A DNA stretch of 64,000 nt, taken from contig CANMKR010000002.1 of NCBI GenBank assembly GCA_947498625.1, forward strand, positions 186,001-250,000, given 5' to 3'. Under the pieces are notes generated by a model, which searched no databases, was not told the origin of the DNA, and was given only the letters and a program-made list of their open reading frames with translations. Origin of the DNA: an uncultured Kangiella sp. (GTDB taxonomy: Bacteria; Pseudomonadota; Gammaproteobacteria; Enterobacterales; Kangiellaceae). Positions within the stretch are counted from its first letter, which is position 1. Every line of letters starts with the position of its first letter. This document shows positions 9,737 to 21,803 of this stretch, one piece after another. The translations under genes were made by a program, and so were the position numbers.

Positions 9737-10561
9737 CTATTCCTTTGACCAGTTTGCAGGTCTTTTTTCTAAGAATGCGTTTAAACCTTCTTTGCCTTGT
9801 TCGCTGGCACGAATATCAGCAATACGTTTAGCGGTTTCATCCTTCAATTCTTGATTAATAGTTTTACCTTCAACCGCGCGAATTAAATCTTTTGCAGCAA
9901 CCACTGCTTGCGGACCATTAGAAAGTAGGGTGCCAATGACTTCATTAGCTTTATCTTGTAATTCATCTTCAGCAGTAATTTCATGCACTAAACCAAAATC
10001 TTTTGCTTGATTGGCTTTAAAGCGCTCAGCGGTTAGGAAATAGCGTTGTGCCTGGCGTTCACCAATCGCTTTTACCACATAAGGGCTAATAACTGCCGGG
10101 ATTAAACCCAGTTTAACTTCTGATAAACAAAAGCTCGCACGCTCAGATGCGATGACGATATCGCAGCATGCTACTAAGCCAACGCCACCACCATAAGCAG
10201 CACCTTGAACCACACATACAGTTGGTTTGCTCATGCTATAAATAGTATTCATCAGTTTGGCTAAGGCCTGAGAATCTTGAAAGTTTTCTTGCCAAGAATA
10301 ATCTGCCATGCGGCGCATCCAATTCAAATCAGCACCGGCGGAAAAACTTTTACCTTCAGCATTTAAAACCACTACTTCAACGTCATCATTATTTTGCATG
10401 GCTGCAAAAGCTGAAGTTAAATCAGCAATTAACTGATCATCAAAAGCGTTATGGATCTCGCCACGAGTTAAAGTAATATAGCCAACGCCACGACCTTCGG
10501 AGCCGATAGAAGATTCTTTGTTTTGGCCTTCATCAATAGAAATTTTTAAAGCTTCTTGCAC
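9737..10561 (-). CDS. liuC: Methylglutaconyl-CoA hydratase (enoyl-CoA hydratase family)
   Basis: About 274 residues. Crotonase-fold features include FSAGADLNWMRRM and the oxyanion-hole segment GAAYGGGVGLVACCDI. It hydrates 3-methylglutaconyl-CoA to HMG-CoA between LiuB/D and LiuE. I chose the GTG at 10561 because AGGAG, overlapping the liuB stop, lies 9 bases upstream; a TTG three codons earlier directly abuts that site and is less likely. The position between the two carboxylase subunits is typical of liu operons. Confidence 0.92.
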   Translation of the reverse strand: MQEALKISIDEGQNKESSIGSEGRGVGYITLTRGEIHNAFDDQLIADLTSAFAAMQNNDDVEVVVLNAEGKSFSAGADLNWMRRMADYSWQENFQDSQALAKLMNTIYSMSKPTVCVVQGAAYGGGVGLVACCDIVIASERASFCLSEVKLGLIPAVISPYVVKAIGERQAQRYFLTAERFKANQAKDFGLVHEITAEDELQDKANEVIGTLLSNGPQAVVAAKDLIRAVEGKTINQELKDETAKRIADIRASEQGKEGLNAFLEKRPANWSKE

Positions 10562-10573
10562 TGTTATCAACTC

Positions 10574-12184
10574 CTACATTCTAAAGACGCCGAACTTGGT
10601 TTCTTCGGCTTCTTTGTTCATGGCTGCAGAAAGGGCTAAACCTAAAACGGTTCTAGTATCCGCAGGATCGATAATGCCATCATCCCACAAGCGGGCGCTT
10701 GAATAATAAGGGTGACCTTGCTCTTCATATTGATCTTCAATCGGCTTTTTAAAAGCTTTTTCTTCTTCGTCTGACCACATGGGTTGGTCAGTGCGCTCAA
10801 AATTATCGCGCTTGATTTGTGCTAAAACATTAGCCGCTTGTTCGCCACCCATAACTGAAATACGAGAATTCGGCCACATCCACAAAAAACGAGGAGAGTA
10901 AGCGCGACCACACATGCCATAGTTACCAGCGCCGAAACTACCGCCAACAATGACAGTAAACTTTGGAACTTTAGCACAAGCAACAGCGGTAACCATTTTG
11001 GCGCCATGCTTTGCAATGCCTTCGTTTTCATACTTACGGCCAACCATAAAGCCAGTAATGTTTTGCAAGAAAAGTAACGGAATCCCACGCTGAGAACATA
11101 GCTCGATAAAGTGGGCGCCTTTTTGTGCCGACTCCGAAAATAAAATACCGTTATTAGCCACGATACCTACAGGGTAGCCGTGGATACGAGCAAAGCCACA
11201 AATTAGCGTATTGCCGTACATGGCTTTGAATTCATCAAGCTCAGAGCCATCAACCACACGAGCAATGATTTCACGAATATCAAAAGGCTTACGTGGATCT
11301 TTGTTAACTACGCCGTATAGTTCTTCAGCAGGGTAAAGTGGCTCAACTGGTTTTTCGATAGTCACAAAAGGTTTCTTTTTGCGATTCAAATTTTTAACCA
11401 CTTGGCGAGCTAATTTTAAAGCATGCTCATCATTGACAGCATAATGATCGGTGACACCCGAATTCTTACAATGAACGTCCGCACCACCTAAATCTTCGCT
11501 CGAAACTACTTCACCAGTTGCCGCTTTAACTAGCGGCGGTCCACCTAAGAAAATAGTCCCTTGTTCTTTAACAATAATGGATTCGTCCGCCATAGCAGGA
11601 ACGTAAGCGCCACCTGCGGTACAAGAACCCATGACCACTGCAATTTGCGGAATGCCTTTTGCAGACATATTGGCTTGATTATAGAAAATGCGACCAAAGT
11701 GTTCTTTATCAGGGAATACTTCATCTTGCTGCGGTAAGTTAGCACCGCCTGAGTCTACTAAATAGATACAAGGCAAATTGTTTTGCTCAGCTATTTCTTG
11801 AGCGCGCAAATGTTTTTTAATGGTTTCTGGAAAGTAGGTACCACCTTTAACCGTTGCATCATTTGCAACGATCATACATTCGATACCAGAAACTCGGCCA
11901 ATACCAGCAATCATTCCAGCCGCTGGGACTCGGTTGTCATACATGTCCCATGCCGCCATTTGCGAAATTTCTAAAAATGGTGAGCCTACATCGAGTAATT
12001 TACGAACACGATCGCGAGGTAATAATTTTCCTCGAGATAAATGTTTTTCTTGGTATTTGGCTCCACCACCTTGAGTGATGTATTCCATCTTGTCGCGCAG
12101 GTCATCGACTAACGCGCTCATGGCGTCAGCGTTTTCTTGAAACACTGCGCTACGAGAATTAATTGTAGATTTAATAACTGGCAT
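10574..12184 (-). CDS. liuB: Methylcrotonyl-CoA carboxylase, carboxyltransferase subunit
   Basis: 536 residues with both halves of the carboxyltransferase fold. Visible are [25 protein letters not shown], the [17 protein letters not shown] segment and [14 protein letters not shown], all typical of the MCC beta subunit. It transfers CO2 from carboxybiotin on LiuD to methylcrotonyl-CoA. An AGGATC ribosome site precedes the ATG. It lies 17 bases after the acyl-CoA dehydrogenase gene. Confidence 0.96.
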   Translation of the reverse strand: MPVIKSTINSRSAVFQENADAMSALVDDLRDKMEYITQGGGAKYQEKHLSRGKLLPRDRVRKLLDVGSPFLEISQMAAWDMYDNRVPAAGMIAGIGRVSGIECMIVANDATVKGGTYFPETIKKHLRAQEIAEQNNLPCIYLVDSGGANLPQQDEVFPDKEHFGRIFYNQANMSAKGIPQIAVVMGSCTAGGAYVPAMADESIIVKEQGTIFLGGPPLVKAATGEVVSSEDLGGADVHCKNSGVTDHYAVNDEHALKLARQVVKNLNRKKKPFVTIEKPVEPLYPAEELYGVVNKDPRKPFDIREIIARVVDGSELDEFKAMYGNTLICGFARIHGYPVGIVANNGILFSESAQKGAHFIELCSQRGIPLLFLQNITGFMVGRKYENEGIAKHGAKMVTAVACAKVPKFTVIVGGSFGAGNYGMCGRAYSPRFLWMWPNSRISVMGGEQAANVLAQIKRDNFERTDQPMWSDEEEKAFKKPIEDQYEEQGHPYYSSARLWDDGIIDPADTRTVLGLALSAAMNKEAEETKFGVFRM

Positions 12185-12201
12185 GTTAGATCCTAATCTA
12201 T

Positions 12202-13350
12202 TTAATCATTAGCAATTGCACGAGCAATTACCATTTTTTGTACTTCACTAGTGCCTTCGTAAATTTGTGCAACCCGAACGTCACGATAAATTCGTTCTAC
12301 TGGATAATCTTTTAAATAGCCATAACCGCCAAGAACTTGAATGGCATCGGAGCAAACTTTTTCTGCAACTTCAGACGCAAAAAGTTTTGCCATGCAAGCT
12401 TCTTTTAAGCAAGGCAAATTGTTATCGCGTAATTGAGCTGCATCTAACACCATATTACGAGCCGCGTTCACTTGGGTGGCCATATCAGCTAATTTAAACT
12501 GTATCGCTTGATGTTGGAAAATGGGCTTACCAAAAGAAGTTCTATCTTTTGAATACTGGAGTGCATATTCATAAGCGGCTCTGGCCATGCCAACGGCTTG
12601 CGCGGCGATACCTATACGTCCACCCTCCAAACCAGAAAGCGCAATTTTATAGCCTTGTCCTTCTTCGCCTAATAAATTAGCGGCAGGAATGCGGCAGTTT
12701 TCCAATACGATTTGTGCTGTATCAGAAGCGTTTTGCCCCATTTTATCTTCTATGTTGGCAACAATATAACCAGGCGTGTTAGTCGGAACTATAAAGGCGC
12801 TAATGCCTTTTTTACCAGCGCTTGGATCAGTCACTGCAAACACAATGGCAACATCACCATTTTTACCAGAGGTGATAAATTGTTTAACCCCATTTAAAAC
12901 GTAGTTATTGCCATTTTCGTCTTCTTCAAGCACAGCCTTAGTTTTTAAATCAGCCGCATCGGATCCTGCATGAGGCTCGGTTAAACAAAACGCTCCAAGC
13001 ATTTCGCCAGAAGCCAATGGCTTCAAAAATTGTTCTTTTTGTTGGTCAGTGCCGTAATTTAATATTGGCATACAACCAACGGAATTAGTCACAGAAATCA
13101 CGGTAGAGCAGGCGCCATCACCTGCGGCAATTTCTTCTAACACTAAAGCCATTGCAGTATAGCCAATCTCACAACCGCCCCAAGCTTCAGGTACTAGCAT
13201 GCCATAGAAGCCAAGTTCACCTAAACCTTTCAAGGCATCAGCTGGGAAAGTTTTGTTTTTATCCCACTCTTCAGAAAAAGGAGCGATGCGCTCTTGCACA
13301 TAACCCTTTGCCATATCTTGAATCATGGTTTGTTCTTCAGTGAGAATCAT
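12202..13350 (-). CDS. Acyl-CoA dehydrogenase, short-chain type
   Basis: 382 residues, full length. Visible are [16 protein letters not shown] (FAD/substrate region), [22 protein letters not shown] and the C-terminal [11 protein letters not shown], whose glutamate is the usual catalytic base of short- and medium-chain enzymes. It is distinct from the isovaleryl-CoA dehydrogenase at 14972, which lacks this glutamate. It probably oxidises butyryl-CoA or another branched or short acyl-CoA made in the same pathway network. AAGGA lies 7 bases before the ATG. Confidence 0.92.
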   Translation of the reverse strand: MILTEEQTMIQDMAKGYVQERIAPFSEEWDKNKTFPADALKGLGELGFYGMLVPEAWGGCEIGYTAMALVLEEIAAGDGACSTVISVTNSVGCMPILNYGTDQQKEQFLKPLASGEMLGAFCLTEPHAGSDAADLKTKAVLEEDENGNNYVLNGVKQFITSGKNGDVAIVFAVTDPSAGKKGISAFIVPTNTPGYIVANIEDKMGQNASDTAQIVLENCRIPAANLLGEEGQGYKIALSGLEGGRIGIAAQAVGMARAAYEYALQYSKDRTSFGKPIFQHQAIQFKLADMATQVNAARNMVLDAAQLRDNNLPCLKEACMAKLFASEVAEKVCSDAIQVLGGYGYLKDYPVERIYRDVRVAQIYEGTSEVQKMVIARAIAND

Positions 13351-13379
13351 CTTAAATTCCTTTGAAGTTTATTAGTTAA

Positions 13380-14564
13380 TTAAACTAACTCAATTGCCAT
13401 TGCTGTGGCTTCGCCACCACCAATGCACAATGAAGCAACGCCTTTTGTTTTGCCATGAGTACGTAATGCTTCAATTAAGGTCACTACTATTCGAGTACCG
13501 GAACAGCCAATAGGATGACCCAAAGCAGTAGCACCACCATGGACATTGACTTTGGCATGGTCTAAATCTAAATCTTTCATAGCAGCCATGGTCACTACCG
13601 CAAAAGCTTCATTGATTTCAAATAAATCCACATCATCCTTTGCCCAGTTCGCAGCAGCCATGACTTTTTCGATCGCACCCACCGGAGCAATAGTAAACTC
13701 AGCTGGGATTCGAGCATTAGATTCTTGAGCAACGATTTTAGCTATTGGTTTTAAGCCACGCTTTTCAGCTTCTGATTGACGCATCATAACAACAGCGGCG
13801 GCACCGTCAGAAATAGAGCTAGCATTAGCAGCGGTTACCGTACCATCTTTTTTGAAAGCAGGGCGTAATGCTGGAATTTTATCCGGGCGAGCTTTTGGTG
13901 GCTGCTCGTCAGTATCAACAATGGTATCACCACGACGGGATTTAACCGTTACTGGAGCGATTTCGTTATTGAAGTGACCAGCTTTAATAGCTGCGTTGGC
14001 ACGAGTTAATGACTCGATGGCGAAAGCATCTTGCTGTTCACGTGTAAAACTGTATTTTTCAACGGTTTGTTCAGCATAAACCCCCATAGCAGAACCTTCG
14101 TAGGCATCTTCAAGACCATCGAAAGCCATGTGATCTAATGTTTTACCATGACCAAAGCGCTGACCATAACGACCAGTTGGTAATAAATAAGGAGCTAAAC
14201 TCATGCTTTCCATGCCGCCTGCAACCATAACTTCATTGGTGCCAACGGTTAAAAGATCGTGAGCTAACATGATTGATTTCATGCCAGAGCCGCAGACTTT
14301 GTTGATGGTCATGGCTGTAGAGTTGACCGTCATACCAGCGCCTAGTGCCGCTTGACGAGCTGGAGCTTGACCAACACCAGCAGGCAGTACGCAGCCCATA
14401 ATGGCTTCTTGTACGTCTTCGGCTTTAATTCCAGCACGCTCAACAGCTGCTTTAATGGCGATTGAACCTAATTCGGTCGATTTAACGCTTGATAAAGAAC
14501 CGCCAAAACCACCCATAGGGGTTCTAGCCATGCCAACAAAAACAATAGGATCTTGATTACTCAT
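13380..14564 (-). CDS. Acetyl-CoA acetyltransferase (thiolase)
   Basis: 394 residues, full-length thiolase. The nucleophilic cysteine sits in NKVCGSGMKS, and the histidine and second cysteine in GGATALGHPIGCSGTR. It probably splits acetoacetyl-CoA, made by ScoAB from acetoacetate, into two acetyl-CoA and so completes leucine oxidation. The short gap to the next gene and an AGGT ribosome site overlapping the stop of the upstream membrane-protein gene support cotranscription. Confidence 0.94.
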   Translation of the reverse strand: MSNQDPIVFVGMARTPMGGFGGSLSSVKSTELGSIAIKAAVERAGIKAEDVQEAIMGCVLPAGVGQAPARQAALGAGMTVNSTAMTINKVCGSGMKSIMLAHDLLTVGTNEVMVAGGMESMSLAPYLLPTGRYGQRFGHGKTLDHMAFDGLEDAYEGSAMGVYAEQTVEKYSFTREQQDAFAIESLTRANAAIKAGHFNNEIAPVTVKSRRGDTIVDTDEQPPKARPDKIPALRPAFKKDGTVTAANASSISDGAAAVVMMRQSEAEKRGLKPIAKIVAQESNARIPAEFTIAPVGAIEKVMAAANWAKDDVDLFEINEAFAVVTMAAMKDLDLDHAKVNVHGGATALGHPIGCSGTRIVVTLIEALRTHGKTKGVASLCIGGGEATAMAIELV

Positions 14565-14572
14565 ATTAGTAC

Positions 14573-14962
14573 CTACAAAGTTTTAACTAAATGCGATGTT
14601 GCAAAACCATAAATAATGAACAGCGCATTACATGTGCCAAAAAATAACGACTTTTTGAAGTTGTCGTTCTTGAATAAATTAAACTGAACTATCGTTCGAA
14701 CTAACCAAAAGAATGATATGAAGCCTAAGATGTAAATCCCTAATTCTGATTTTAATTCGTCTTGCAAGAAAAATGATAAATAGGCAAAGAATAAAAAAAT
14801 AACAATAAGTGCAATATTCATAGCTTGCATTGCAGCCTTGTTAATAGGGTGCAGTTTCGCTAGTTGACTTTCCCATTTAAACAGTTTCCAAAACAGTAGG
14901 TGGAACACTGCAAATGCAATGTGAAAAACCCCACCTATTATTAAAAGAATTTCAAGCTTCAT
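14573..14962 (-). CDS. Small four-helix membrane protein of unknown function inside the liu operon
   Basis: 129 residues with four hydrophobic segments (about 5-25, 48-65, 73-93 and 105-124) and little else. I do not recognise a named family with confidence. It begins 9 bases after liuA and ends 8 bases before the thiolase gene, so it is transcribed with the leucine genes. No ribosome site of note precedes the ATG. It could be an accessory membrane protein or a passenger; no function can be read from the sequence. Confidence 0.75.
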   Translation of the reverse strand: MKLEILLIIGGVFHIAFAVFHLLFWKLFKWESQLAKLHPINKAAMQAMNIALIVIFLFFAYLSFFLQDELKSELGIYILGFISFFWLVRTIVQFNLFKNDNFKKSLFFGTCNALFIIYGFATSHLVKTL

Positions 14963-14971
14963 ACAGTCAGA

Positions 14972-16132
14972 TTATTTAGTTTCGTTAAATAACTCGCGAC
15001 CAATCAACATGCGACGAATCTCAGAAGTGCCGGCGCCGATTTCGTATAACTTAGCGTCACGCAACAAGCGTCCAGTAGAGTATTCGTTGATATAGCCATT
15101 GCCACCTAAAATTTGAATCGCATCAAGCGCAAGTTTAGTAGCGTTTTCTGCAGCAAATAAAATAGCTGCGGCGGCATCTTTACGAGTGGTTTCTTTGCGA
15201 TCACAAGCTTTGGCTACTGCATATACATAAGCGCGGCTAGCGTTCATGATAGTGTACATATCAGCCACCTTGCCTTGTATTAATTGGAAAGTACCAATGG
15301 CTTGACCAAATTGCTTACGCTCATGAACATAAGGCACTACGACGTCCATACAGGCGCGCATGATGCCTAATGGACCTGAAGCTAAAACTGCGCGCTCATA
15401 ATCCAAACCGCTCATTAAGATTTTAACACCTTCGTTTAAAGGTCCCATCACGTTTTCAACGGGTACTTCGCAATCTTCAAATACTAGTTCACAAGTGTTA
15501 GAGCCGCGCATCCCTAGCTTGTCTAACTTTTGCGCTGTGGAGAAACCCTTCATACCTTTTTCAATGATAAAAGCTGTAATGCCACGCGAGTGGGCTTCCA
15601 TATCGGTTTTAGCATAAACCACTAACACATCAGCTTCAGGACCGTTAGTGATCCACATTTTATTACCGTTTAAAATATATTTGTCGCCTTTAAGCTCAGC
15701 TTTTAGTTTCATTGAAACGACATCAGAGCCGGCTCCTGGTTCGGACATAGCCAAAGCACCGACGTGTTCACCTGAACACAGTTTAGGTAAATACTTTTTC
15801 TTTTGTTCTTCGGAAGCGTTACGACGAATTTGGTTAACACAAAGATTTGAGTGAGCGCCATAACTTAGACCAATAGAAGCGCTGGCACGGCTGATTTCTT
15901 CCATCGCCACTACATGCTCTAAATAACCCATGCCAGAACCGCCATACTCTTCTTCAACAGTAATACCTAATAAACCTAAGTCGCCAAGCTTTTTCCATAA
16001 GTGATGTGGGAAAAGGTTGTCTTCGTCTGTTTTTTCAGCAATTGGAGCAATTTCTTTTTCAGCGAAACCGCGAACCATATCGCGGATCATGTCGGCTGTT
16101 TCGCCAAGGTCAAAATTCAGAGATGGGTACAT
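14972..16132 (-). CDS. liuA: Isovaleryl-CoA dehydrogenase
   Basis: 386 residues. The segment [21 protein letters not shown] carries the glutamate that serves as base in isovaleryl-CoA dehydrogenases, and the C-terminal [13 protein letters not shown] has Gly-Ala where other acyl-CoA dehydrogenases place theirs. [15 protein letters not shown] and [11 protein letters not shown] are the usual FAD contacts. It oxidises isovaleryl-CoA to 3-methylcrotonyl-CoA, the substrate of LiuB/D. GAGGA stands 6 bases upstream of the ATG. It is the first enzyme gene after liuR. Confidence 0.96.
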   Translation of the reverse strand: MYPSLNFDLGETADMIRDMVRGFAEKEIAPIAEKTDEDNLFPHHLWKKLGDLGLLGITVEEEYGGSGMGYLEHVVAMEEISRASASIGLSYGAHSNLCVNQIRRNASEEQKKKYLPKLCSGEHVGALAMSEPGAGSDVVSMKLKAELKGDKYILNGNKMWITNGPEADVLVVYAKTDMEAHSRGITAFIIEKGMKGFSTAQKLDKLGMRGSNTCELVFEDCEVPVENVMGPLNEGVKILMSGLDYERAVLASGPLGIMRACMDVVVPYVHERKQFGQAIGTFQLIQGKVADMYTIMNASRAYVYAVAKACDRKETTRKDAAAAILFAAENATKLALDAIQILGGNGYINEYSTGRLLRDAKLYEIGAGTSEIRRMLIGRELFNETK

Positions 16133-16228
16133 GGTTGTTCCTCAATGTTTCTTTAATATCTAAATAGTTAATTCGGTATTACAGTTAATTTGGCTATGTT
16201 TAATGCGCTTTAATTCAATATGTCTTAT

Positions 16229-16594
16229 CTAGTCGAGCTTCGACTCAAGCATTTCCAACTCTTTCAACATAAAATTAATATCTTTACGTTGTTGTAATAG
16301 GGCATCACGACGTTCTTGGATTAATCCCAGTAATAAAGTGGTTTGCTTTTGCTTACCTTCAGGTAGATCGTATAAATCAATAATTTGACGAATTTGAGCT
16401 AGAGAAAAGCCCAATCGCTTACCGCGTAAAATCAGTTGTAATCGGACACGATCTCGAGAAGAGTAGATACGGTGAGTGCCACGTCGCTCCGGGCTTATGA
16501 GTTTCTCGTCTTCATAATGACGAATCGAGCGAGAAGTGATCTCAAATTCCTTTGCTAGATCACTGATTGTGTACTCTTTTTCGGCTACCGTCAT
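16229..16594 (-). CDS. liuR: MerR family regulator of leucine/isovalerate degradation
   Basis: 121 residues. The N-terminal winged helix reads YTISDLAKEFEITSRSIRHYEDEKLISPERRGTHR, followed by RVRLQLILRGKRLGFSLAQI and a C-terminal dimerisation helix. Size and context match LiuR, known in proteobacteria to control liu operons. It is the first gene of the minus-strand operon, 96 bases ahead of liuA with no terminator between. A palindrome of the LiuR type lies about 50 bases upstream (16642-16657), so autoregulation together with the operon is likely. Confidence 0.9.
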   Translation of the reverse strand: MTVAEKEYTISDLAKEFEITSRSIRHYEDEKLISPERRGTHRIYSSRDRVRLQLILRGKRLGFSLAQIRQIIDLYDLPEGKQKQTTLLLGLIQERRDALLQQRKDINFMLKELEMLESKLD

Positions 16595-16641
16595 TAATCA
16601 ACTAATCGTATAAAATTGAAGTGGCATTAATATACCTTACC

Positions 16642-16657
16642 TTTACGCAAACGTAAA
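16642..16657 (-). promoter_or_regulatory. Putative LiuR operator
   Basis: TTTACG-CAAA-CGTAAA is a 6-bp perfect inverted repeat with a 4-base centre. It differs at one position from the LiuR consensus as I recall it (TTTACGTWWACGTAAA). On the minus strand its TTTACG half is followed 17 bases later by TATATT, a plausible -35/-10 pair for the liuR operon. Confidence 0.7.
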
Positions 16658-16852
16658 CTTGGAGTCTTATCAAATCACGCCAGGTAAGACCAGTTTAGTG
16701 TTAATTACTAGTACGACTATTTACAAGCTGATTTATTTGTAACTGATAACTTATTGATTGTTTACATATTAACCAATAAATTGCCGATTTTACTTGATAA
16801 AGGTGCTAGAAATAGTAAGGTGTAGTTAAGCAAGATTAAAAGAATATCAATG

Positions 16853-16937
16853 GTAAGACTTAGTCAAACAGATTAAATAAAGCCGATTGTCTCATAAGGG
16901 GCAATCGGCTTTTTTTTGCAAAAAAATTAAGTCTTAC
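16853..16937 (+). promoter_or_regulatory. Structured leader before rmf: outer inverted repeat around a terminator hairpin
   Basis: GTAAGACTTA (16853-16862) is perfectly repeated inverted as TAAGTCTTAC (16928-16937), enclosing the terminator at 16881-16917. No convincing ORF lies in 16595-16964 on the plus strand. It may be an attenuated rmf leader or the 3' end of a small RNA; the sequence cannot decide. Confidence 0.5.
16881..16917 (+). terminator. Rho-independent terminator upstream of rmf
   Basis: AGCCGATTG/CAATCGGCT stem (9 bp), 12-base loop, then seven T. No gene on the plus strand precedes it, so it ends either a small RNA or an attenuated rmf transcript. Confidence 0.8.
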
Positions 16938-16964
16938 TTCTCGTCAACAATAAGAGGAAACAAC

Positions 16965-17147
16965 ATGAAAAGACAAAAAAGAGATAAGCTTCAAAGAGCT
17001 CACTCAAAAGGATTCAATGCTGCTTTGCATGGTCAATCAAAAGAAGTGTGTCCTTATGAAGAAATTAACGCCAAAGAAGAATGGCTTGGGGGCTGGCGAG
17101 AAGGCAGGGAGCAATTTCATAATACAGGGATGAAAAGCTATATGTAG
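16965..17147 (+). CDS. rmf: Ribosome modulation factor
   Basis: 60 residues beginning MKRQKRDKLQRAHSKGF, with SKEVCPYEE and EEWLGGWREGREQF, closely matching RMF of enteric bacteria. It binds 70S ribosomes and drives 100S dimer formation in stationary phase. The start at 16965 is fixed by the family N-terminus and an AGAGGAAA ribosome site; a longer open frame upstream runs back through the terminator and is not coding. It is monocistronic, with a terminator on each side. Confidence 0.97.
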   Translation: MKRQKRDKLQRAHSKGFNAALHGQSKEVCPYEEINAKEEWLGGWREGREQFHNTGMKSYM

Positions 17148-17166
17148 CTGATGTAAGTCAAAGTTA

Positions 17167-17189
17167 AGCCGGCATGAGCCGGCTTTTTT
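17167..17189 (+). terminator. Terminator of rmf
   Basis: AGCCGGC/GCCGGCT stem with an ATGA loop and six T, 20 bases past the stop. Confidence 0.9.
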
Positions 17190-17306
17190 GTGAAATGAAA
17201 TATTAATAAACTAGAAAAAAGAAACAGCCAGTAACAATTTGTCATACGCATTAATACTAATATTTGGATAATCTATACCTGAGTGAATGAAAATAGGAAC
17301 TAATAT

Positions 17307-19250
17307 ATGAAAGTGTTTTTGAAACTAAGTTTTTTAATATTGATGGTTTTAATATCGTCGCCAAGCTTCTCGAGTGCAAAGAATCTTTCAGTAGAAGATT
17401 TTTTCAGTAATGCTGAATTTACTGCCTTGCAATTATCTCCTAGCGGTAAACATATAGCTCTTTTATCTCCGGTTAATGAACGAAGAAATATAGTAATAAT
17501 GGAAACTGATGGTTTAAAGAATTTTAAGCCGATTACAGGTTTTAGAAAACAGGATGTTGCAGGGTTTTTCTGGGCTAATGATAAAGATATCGTGTTTACA
17601 ATGGATAGTGATGGTAACGAAGCATTCTCCCTTTTTAAAATTGACACATCTAAAAAAGAACCAAAAGTTGTTACGCTCGTTGGTTCAAGAGCGGGTGCTT
17701 CTGGCATTAGATCTGCAAGTGTTGTTCACACACTACCTGAAGATCCTGATCATATCATCGTTCAGTTTAATGGACGCAAGGTTACTGCTCCTGATCTATA
17801 TAAACTCCCGATTGATAGTCGATGGAGTGATAAGCGTAAAAAAAATACGAAAATGAAACTGGTCGCAAAAAATCCTGGAGATGTAGCTAGCTGGATCGTC
17901 GATAACGATGGTGAAGTTAGAGGTGCATATTCATTAAAAGGTTTGCAAGGTAAGTTCCACTACAAAGATAAGGGTGAGAAAGATTTTCGTGTTATCAGAG
18001 AATTTAATATCCATGATGAAGGAATATCACCTATAGCTTTCGACTTCGATAATCAAACTATGTATGTAAACTCTAATATCGGTAGAGATAAGAACGCTAT
18101 ATATAAATATGACCCAAATAAAAATAAGTTGGGTGAACTAATATTTGAACACGATGTGGTCGATGTTTCAGGACTAATGTTTTCTAGAAAACAACAGAAG
18201 CTATTAGGCATTTCGTATATCTATGAGTACCCTGAGACAGTTTATTTTGACAAAGCTACTAAAAAGCTAATGAGTAATTTGCAGGCTGCATTTCCAAATA
18301 AAAGAGTAAGTGTCTCTAGTCAATCAAGAGACGAATCATTAAAAATTGTTTTTGTAAATAATGACAATGATCCGGGGCAATATTACTTATTTAACGAAAC
18401 AAAAAATAATTTAACCCCTTTAGTTCCAAGAATGGAGTGGTTAAATCCTAATGATTTATCTCACATGAAAGCTTTCAAGTTTAAAAGTAGGGATGGTTGG
18501 GACATACATGGTTACATAACGATTCCAAAAGATTCCAATGGCAAAAACTTACCATTAATCGTCAACCCTCATGGCGGTCCGTTTGGTGTAAGAGATAGCT
18601 GGGGTTTTAATCCAGAGCACCAATTCTTTGCAAGCCGTGGCTATGCTACTGTCCAAGTTAACTTCAGAGGTTCTGGAGGTTATGGAAGGGAGTTTGAACA
18701 AGCTGGATATGGCGGAAAATGGGGAGCTGAGATGCAGCATGATCTTACTGATGCAGTGAAATATTTAGTAAAAGAAGGAATTGCCAATCCAGATAAAGTA
18801 TGTATTTATGGTGCCAGTTACGGAGGTTACGCTACTATGGCTGGACTTGCATTTACACCTGAATTGTATAAATGTGGTGTAAATTACGTTGGGGTGACAG
18901 ATGTTGGTCTTTTGTTCGAATCTATGCCGAAGCACTGGGAACCACAAAAAGAAATAATGAAAGTCAGAATTGGTGATCCTGAAGATAAAGAACTTATGGC
19001 GAGAATGTCACCTTTAGAACATGTCGATAAAATCAAAGCTCCACTCATGATTGTTCATGGCGCAAGAGATCCTAGAGTTGTTAAGCAGCATGCGACTGAT
19101 TTAAAAGATGCACTTAAAGATAGAGGCATAGCTCTTAGTGACGATGAATGGATTATGAAAAGAAATGAGGGGCATGGCTTTAGAAAAGAAGAAAATCGAA
19201 TTGAGCTCTATAAAAAAATGGAAAAGTTTTTAGCAAAGCATTTAGATTAA
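17307..19250 (+). CDS. Exported S9 family prolyl oligopeptidase-like peptidase
   Basis: 647 residues. Signal peptide about 1-24, a predicted beta-propeller region (about 30-390), then an alpha/beta-hydrolase domain. The triad is visible: Ser504 in YGASYGG, Asp588 in GARDPR and His623 in NEGHGF. NPHGGPFGVRD precedes the nucleophile as in acylaminoacyl-peptidase/DPP-IV-like enzymes. It probably degrades short peptides in the periplasm. Single gene with its own terminator. The exact specificity (dipeptidyl versus acylaminoacyl) cannot be read from the sequence. Confidence 0.93.
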   Translation: MKVFLKLSFLILMVLISSPSFSSAKNLSVEDFFSNAEFTALQLSPSGKHIALLSPVNERRNIVIMETDGLKNFKPITGFRKQDVAGFFWANDKDIVFTMDSDGNEAFSLFKIDTSKKEPKVVTLVGSRAGASGIRSASVVHTLPEDPDHIIVQFNGRKVTAPDLYKLPIDSRWSDKRKKNTKMKLVAKNPGDVASWIVDNDGEVRGAYSLKGLQGKFHYKDKGEKDFRVIREFNIHDEGISPIAFDFDNQTMYVNSNIGRDKNAIYKYDPNKNKLGELIFEHDVVDVSGLMFSRKQQKLLGISYIYEYPETVYFDKATKKLMSNLQAAFPNKRVSVSSQSRDESLKIVFVNNDNDPGQYYLFNETKNNLTPLVPRMEWLNPNDLSHMKAFKFKSRDGWDIHGYITIPKDSNGKNLPLIVNPHGGPFGVRDSWGFNPEHQFFASRGYATVQVNFRGSGGYGREFEQAGYGGKWGAEMQHDLTDAVKYLVKEGIANPDKVCIYGASYGGYATMAGLAFTPELYKCGVNYVGVTDVGLLFESMPKHWEPQKEIMKVRIGDPEDKELMARMSPLEHVDKIKAPLMIVHGARDPRVVKQHATDLKDALKDRGIALSDDEWIMKRNEGHGFRKEENRIELYKKMEKFLAKHLD

Positions 19251-19260
19251 AATAACATAG

Positions 19261-19284
19261 AGCCGGCGTTAGTCGGCTTTTTTT
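19261..19284 (+). terminator. Terminator of the S9 peptidase gene
   Basis: AGCCGGC/GTCGGCT stem (one G-U pair), GTTA loop, then a T run, 10 bases past the stop. Confidence 0.87.
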
Positions 19285-19305
19285 ACCTAATCATAATCAG
19301 CTTAA

Positions 19306-19455
19306 TTTGCTATTATTTATGCCGCACAGGCCAACAATAAACAAGTAATTAAATACCAAAAGAAAGCTAATAAGATAATGCGCGGCTACGGCAAAGTTCC
19401 CAAGGAAATGCTTGATAAGTTGGCTAATTACAAAGAACTGTCCAAAAAGTCATAA
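19306..19455 (+). other. Possible small ORF or gene remnant
   Basis: An open frame of 49 codons between the S9 terminator and queA. The only ATG (19378) gives a 25-residue basic peptide with RGYGKVPKEM and NYKELSKKS. The protein-like composition continues upstream of that ATG without a usual start, as expected for the 3' end of a decayed gene. No family is recognised, and chance is possible. Confidence 0.25.
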
Positions 19456-19521
19456 ATCTTGCCTTTTTAAGTTAAATCGCTAAACTATGCGCACTTTTAC
19501 TTATGACCCCGTAAGGTCAGA

Positions 19522-21784
<2,263 letters not shown>

Positions 21785-21803
21785 ATATTACGAGGTTATA
21801 GAA

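Noticed and set aside
5364-16594. Assignment of the carboxylase pair as geranyl-CoA or propionyl-CoA carboxylase
   Set aside because: Isovaleryl-CoA dehydrogenase, HMG-CoA lyase and LiuR in the same operon fit methylcrotonyl-CoA carboxylase.
16887-16964. 26-residue N-terminal extension of RMF
   Set aside because: It would be translated from inside the terminator hairpin, and RMF homologues begin at MKRQKRD.
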